Notes under the pieces: generated by a model
The model's input: the letters and a program-made list of their open reading frames with translations, nothing else
Told to the model about the DNA's origin: nothing
Database searches by the model: none
In this document: in pieces, positions 6,413 to 8,335 of the stretch
Layout of the letters: each line of letters begins with the position of its first letter
Numbering within the stretch: position 1 is the stretch's first letter
Source: Clostridiales bacterium
GTDB taxonomy: Bacteria > Bacillota > Clostridia > Lachnospirales > Lachnospiraceae
Reading direction: 5' to 3'
DNA: 8,335 nt
Assembly: GCA_021203115.1 (NCBI GenBank)
Contig: JAJQBV010000124.1
Location: 1 to 8,335 of the forward strand
Program-made: the position numbers and the translations under genes

Positions 6413-6441
6413 TTGCATTCCATTCGCCGGCTTGCTATAAT
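6413..6441 (+). promoter_or_regulatory. Extended -10 promoter of the esterase gene
   Basis: A perfect -10 TATAAT (6436-6441) carries the extended TG at 6433-6434. A weak -35, TTGCAT (6413-6418), lies 17 bases upstream. The predicted start is near 6448, giving a leader of about 27 bases. It indicates that the esterase is transcribed independently of the L,D-transpeptidase gene. Confidence 0.75.
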
Positions 6442-6474
6442 GAGACGAAAAATCGAACCAAAGGATGAACGTTT

Positions 6475-7236
6475 ATGATAGAGAAATGGAATATTACTGT
6501 GCCGGGGTCTGCGGACTCCGGCATTCGCAGCGCTTACATATATCTTCCGGATGAGTGTATGCAGGACGAGGAGGCGCGCTATCCGGTGCTGTACATGTTT
6601 GACGGACACAATGTCTTTTTTGATGAGGATGCCACCTATGGGAAGTCGTGGGGGATGAAAGAATACATGGACGCGACCCGGACGCCGCTGATCATTGCGG
6701 CGGTGGAATGCAGCCACAGCCCCGACCACGGGCGGCTGCGGGAATATTCGCCCTATGATTTCAATGAGCCGAGCGTCGGGAAAATACCCGGCGAGGGAAA
6801 AGCAACCATGGACTGGCTGACGCAGACATTTAAGCCGTACATCGATGAGCATTTCCCAACGATTCCGGATCGGGAGCACACGTTTATTGCCGGGAGCTCC
6901 ATGGGCGGGCTTATGAGCCTGTACGCGGTGCTTTATTACAACGATGTTTTCTCCGGGGCGGCAGCGCTCTCCCCTGCGCTGGGGCTGGCTCCCGCCAAAG
7001 CACGCAAAATGATACAGGATGCCGACCCGCGGCCGGATACGGTTCTCTATATGAACTACGGTTCTCTGGAGCTGGGCTCTGCAAAAAAGACACGCCAATT
7101 CATCGGCCGGATTGTCACCCTGCTGCTGGAGAAAGGCATTCTGCTGAGTTACTGCACGGTGCCCGGAGGGGAGCACTGCGAAGCGAGCTGGGAAAAGCAG
7201 ATTCCGTTTTTTGTGAACACTCTATTGTATGAATAA
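6475..7236 (+). CDS. Putative esterase, alpha/beta-hydrolase (esterase D-like family)
   Basis: This 253-residue cytoplasmic serine hydrolase lacks a signal peptide. ATG 6475 follows AAAGGA by about nine bases. The order is SAYIYLPDE (19-27), then RYPVLYMFDGHNVFFDE (35-51), a strand and oxyanion segment typical of the putative-esterase family (Pfam Esterase, PF00756). The nucleophile elbow is GSSMGG (140-145) with Ser142. The acid is probably Glu199 in YGSLELG, and the catalytic His234 is in PGGEHCEASW. The triad is complete and the length normal. Relatives act on S-formylglutathione, siderophore esters, feruloyl or acetyl groups, so the substrate cannot be named here. No sugar or siderophore genes flank it. 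A 267-residue open frame on the minus strand over this gene is a composition shadow. Confidence 0.9.
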   Translation: MIEKWNITVPGSADSGIRSAYIYLPDECMQDEEARYPVLYMFDGHNVFFDEDATYGKSWGMKEYMDATRTPLIIAAVECSHSPDHGRLREYSPYDFNEPSVGKIPGEGKATMDWLTQTFKPYIDEHFPTIPDREHTFIAGSSMGGLMSLYAVLYYNDVFSGAAALSPALGLAPAKARKMIQDADPRPDTVLYMNYGSLELGSAKKTRQFIGRIVTLLLEKGILLSYCTVPGGEHCEASWEKQIPFFVNTLLYE

Positions 7237-7240
7237 AACA

Positions 7241-7264
7241 GGCGCCGGACATTTTGACGGCGCC
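7241..7264 (-). terminator. GC hairpin with minus-strand T-run, possible terminator
   Basis: GGCGCCG (7241-7247) pairs with CGGCGCC (7258-7264) across a ten-base loop. On the plus strand no T-run follows, so termination of the esterase is doubtful. On the minus strand the stem is followed after two bases by TTTT, which fits a terminator for leftward transcription from the remnant region. Confidence 0.4.
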
Positions 7265-7290
7265 GGGGGTCTGGTCATCCGGATCCACGC

Positions 7291-7473
7291 TCATCCCGCC
7301 GTTTTGATCTGATAGGGAACAATGCGTGCCAGCGGTTTTTCTCCGGCGGCAGCTTTTACCTGTTCCATTTTTTCTTTGGCGATGACGAGCGGGATGATGC
7401 GGGTTCCCAGAAGCTTGTCGCCGGTTTTGACCGCGGTGTTGGTGTGACGGAATGCGGTGTCCTTTACGACATC
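7291..7473 (-). pseudogene. Fragment of a molybdopterin-binding (MoeA/MoaB-like) protein
   Basis: Read on the minus strand, about 59 residues run from VVKDTAFRHTNTAVKTGDKL through GTRIIPLVIAKEKMEQVKAA to PLARIVPYQIKTAG, then TGA at 7293-7291. From memory this matches an internal piece of the clostridial molybdopterin-binding protein in which KKGDKLAGTRIIPLVIEKEK precedes a VVTTGNEV segment. In intact relatives the protein continues well beyond both ends; here it stops where TTGNEV should begin and has no start codon or ribosome site. The upstream end abuts the MBL-fold remnant on the other strand at about 7470. It is a non-functional remnant. Family identification is from recall and should be treated as moderate. 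Confidence 0.6.
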
Positions 7474-7775
7474 TGCAGGAAGGCAGGCTGCCGGATGTGG
7501 TTCCGCTGACAAAGCTGGGACAGGCGATCTTTGCGCGGCAGGAGGAGACCGGTCCGCCTTGCGGAGCGGCACCGGTGATTGAGCCGGATATCATCATTGG
7601 CGATGAGTCTTATGATTTGGCGGAATGGGGAATTGACGGGAAGATTTATTACACACCCGGTCATTCCAGACATGATCTTTCGGTTGTGCTGCGGGAAAAA
7701 GACGGGACGCTGGCGGCGTTGGTGGGTGACCTTTATGCCGATCTTCCGGAGCCGGAGGGTGTCTGTTTTTCTTAA
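7473..7775 (+). pseudogene. C-terminal fragment of an MBL-fold metallo-hydrolase
   Basis: About 100 residues resemble the second half of a metallo-beta-lactamase-fold hydrolase: GRLPDVVPLTKLGQAIFARQ, then EPDIIIGDESYDLAEWGIDG, then IYYTPGHSRHDLSVVL with the metal-binding TPGH, and ALVGDLYAD with the metal-bridging Asp of VGD. The N-terminal half with the H-x-H-x-D-H zinc motif is absent, since the homology begins at about 7473 exactly where the opposite-strand molybdopterin-protein fragment begins. The ATG at 7452 lies in the other fragment's DNA and has no convincing ribosome site. The frame ends TAA 7773-7775 shortly after VGD, earlier than intact relatives. It cannot be a working enzyme. 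Confidence 0.75.
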
Positions 7776-7800
7776 AAAGGGGGGCGGCGGGTGCGGCACA

Positions 7801-8217
7801 ATGTTTTATGTCTGTATGATGCTTTGCCTGGCTGCCACAGGAATGAGCTTTTGTATTAATTATGAAAAGAAACCGGAATTTCACCGCGAAGATATAAGCC
7901 GACAGGCGGAAATGAAATGTGAGAAGGAATATACCGGAATATGGCGCTTTATTGAAAAATGTGCGGTTCTGCCGAGTGTGACGAATACGATCTGTTTTGC
8001 AGGATATTCAGGGGTGACTGTATTTGCAACTGTCTATGCACAGGAGATACTGGGTTTGACATCTTCCCAGATTGGATTTTTTTATACTGCGGCGGCCGGC
8101 TATGTCCGGGTGTGGGTGATGAGCGCCGGGATTTTTGTGTTTTCTATGATGCTATGCGTTCTTTTATTTAACAATCGTGCAAGGGCGAAGAGACGGGAGA
8201 AAAACGGGGTCGTGTGA
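7801..8217 (+). pseudogene. MFS transporter remnant, N-terminally truncated with internal deletion
   Basis: The frame from ATG 7801 gives 138 residues. A membrane segment (1-20) is followed by the loop INYEKKPEFHRE, then EYTGIWRFIEKCAVLPSVTN, a helix ICFAGYSGVTVFATVYA (64-80) and GLTSSQIGFFYT (85-96), which match the middle of a clostridial major-facilitator transporter (around helices 6-8). At about residue 99 the sequence jumps to GYVRVWVMSAGIFVFSMMLC and a basic tail NNRARAKRREKNG, which looks like the last helix and C-terminus. Helices 9-11 are therefore missing, and helices 1-5 are absent upstream. The ribosome site AAGGGGGG is 16 bases from ATG, too far. The same frame is open upstream without a family match. 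Transport function is not expected. Confidence 0.75.
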
Positions 8218-8234
8218 TTCCCGAAAGAAATATT

Positions 8235-8279
8235 TTGAAGAAACGGCATATTTTCGCTCTAAAAATCTTGAAGAAACGG
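8235..8279 (+). repeat. 12-bp direct repeat in the AT-rich end region
   Basis: TTGAAGAAACGG occurs at 8235-8246 and 8268-8279, 33 bases apart, close to three helical turns. Similarity extends on both sides, to about 21 bases with three differences. The surrounding 118 bases after the MFS remnant are AT-rich and hold no gene. It could be a paired protein-binding site upstream of a gene beyond the window, or part of a dispersed repeat. No promoter was assigned. Confidence 0.6.
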
Positions 8280-8335
8280 TACATTGCAGTGTAAATATAA
8301 AATATTAGAAATATTATAAAGAAATAAAATAACTG

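Noticed and set aside
6373..7176. 267-codon open frame on the minus strand over the esterase
   Set aside because: It lies antisense to a clear alpha/beta-hydrolase with a full catalytic triad, and its Arg/His/Pro-rich product has no recognisable motif.
1..8335. CRISPR arrays, tRNA or rRNA genes, insertion sequences
   Set aside because: No regularly spaced repeats, cloverleaf or rRNA-like stretch, transposase frame or terminal inverted repeats were found on reading both strands.

Overview
The window looks like chromosomal DNA of an anaerobic Gram-positive member of the Clostridia, most likely Lachnospiraceae. The reasons are strong AGGAGG-type ribosome sites, a CIRCE/HrcA heat-shock operator, a ROK glucokinase, an AAA-ATPase/PD-(D/E)XK protein of the type expanded in gut Clostridia, and gene remnants resembling molybdopterin-binding and MFS proteins common in that family. 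This assignment is inference from family knowledge, not a database result.

Left part (1-2160): a SnoaL/NTF2-like gene carrying a one-base frameshift, a 180-residue hypothetical protein, and a ROK-family glucokinase, all on the plus strand. The glucokinase is preceded by nested inverted repeats. A bidirectional terminator lies between the glucokinase and a convergent minus-strand small heat-shock gene (hsp20). The hsp20 promoter is a near-perfect sigma-A promoter whose -35 box lies inside a CIRCE element, so HrcA repression is strongly indicated.

Middle part (2640-4931): a visibly AT-richer stretch. It holds an AAA-ATPase-like/PD-(D/E)XK nuclease-family gene whose frame is cut by a TAG codon 45 codons before its natural end, followed directly by a small stand-alone Smr-domain gene.

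Right part (4932-7236): a secreted or lipid-anchored L,D-transpeptidase (YkuD) with a long acidic, Ser/Thr-rich N-terminal region, then a putative alpha/beta-hydrolase esterase with its own extended -10 promoter.

Far right (7237-8335): a graveyard of gene remnants. A minus-strand fragment of a molybdopterin-binding protein abuts a plus-strand C-terminal fragment of an MBL-fold hydrolase, followed by an MFS-transporter fragment with an apparent internal deletion. The window ends in AT-rich DNA with a 12-bp direct repeat. The genes do not form one pathway; this is mixed housekeeping and accessory chromosome with several decaying loci. I found no convincing new multi-gene system. The most notable signals are the cluster of broken genes, the amber-interrupted nuclease gene and the CIRCE-embedded promoter.
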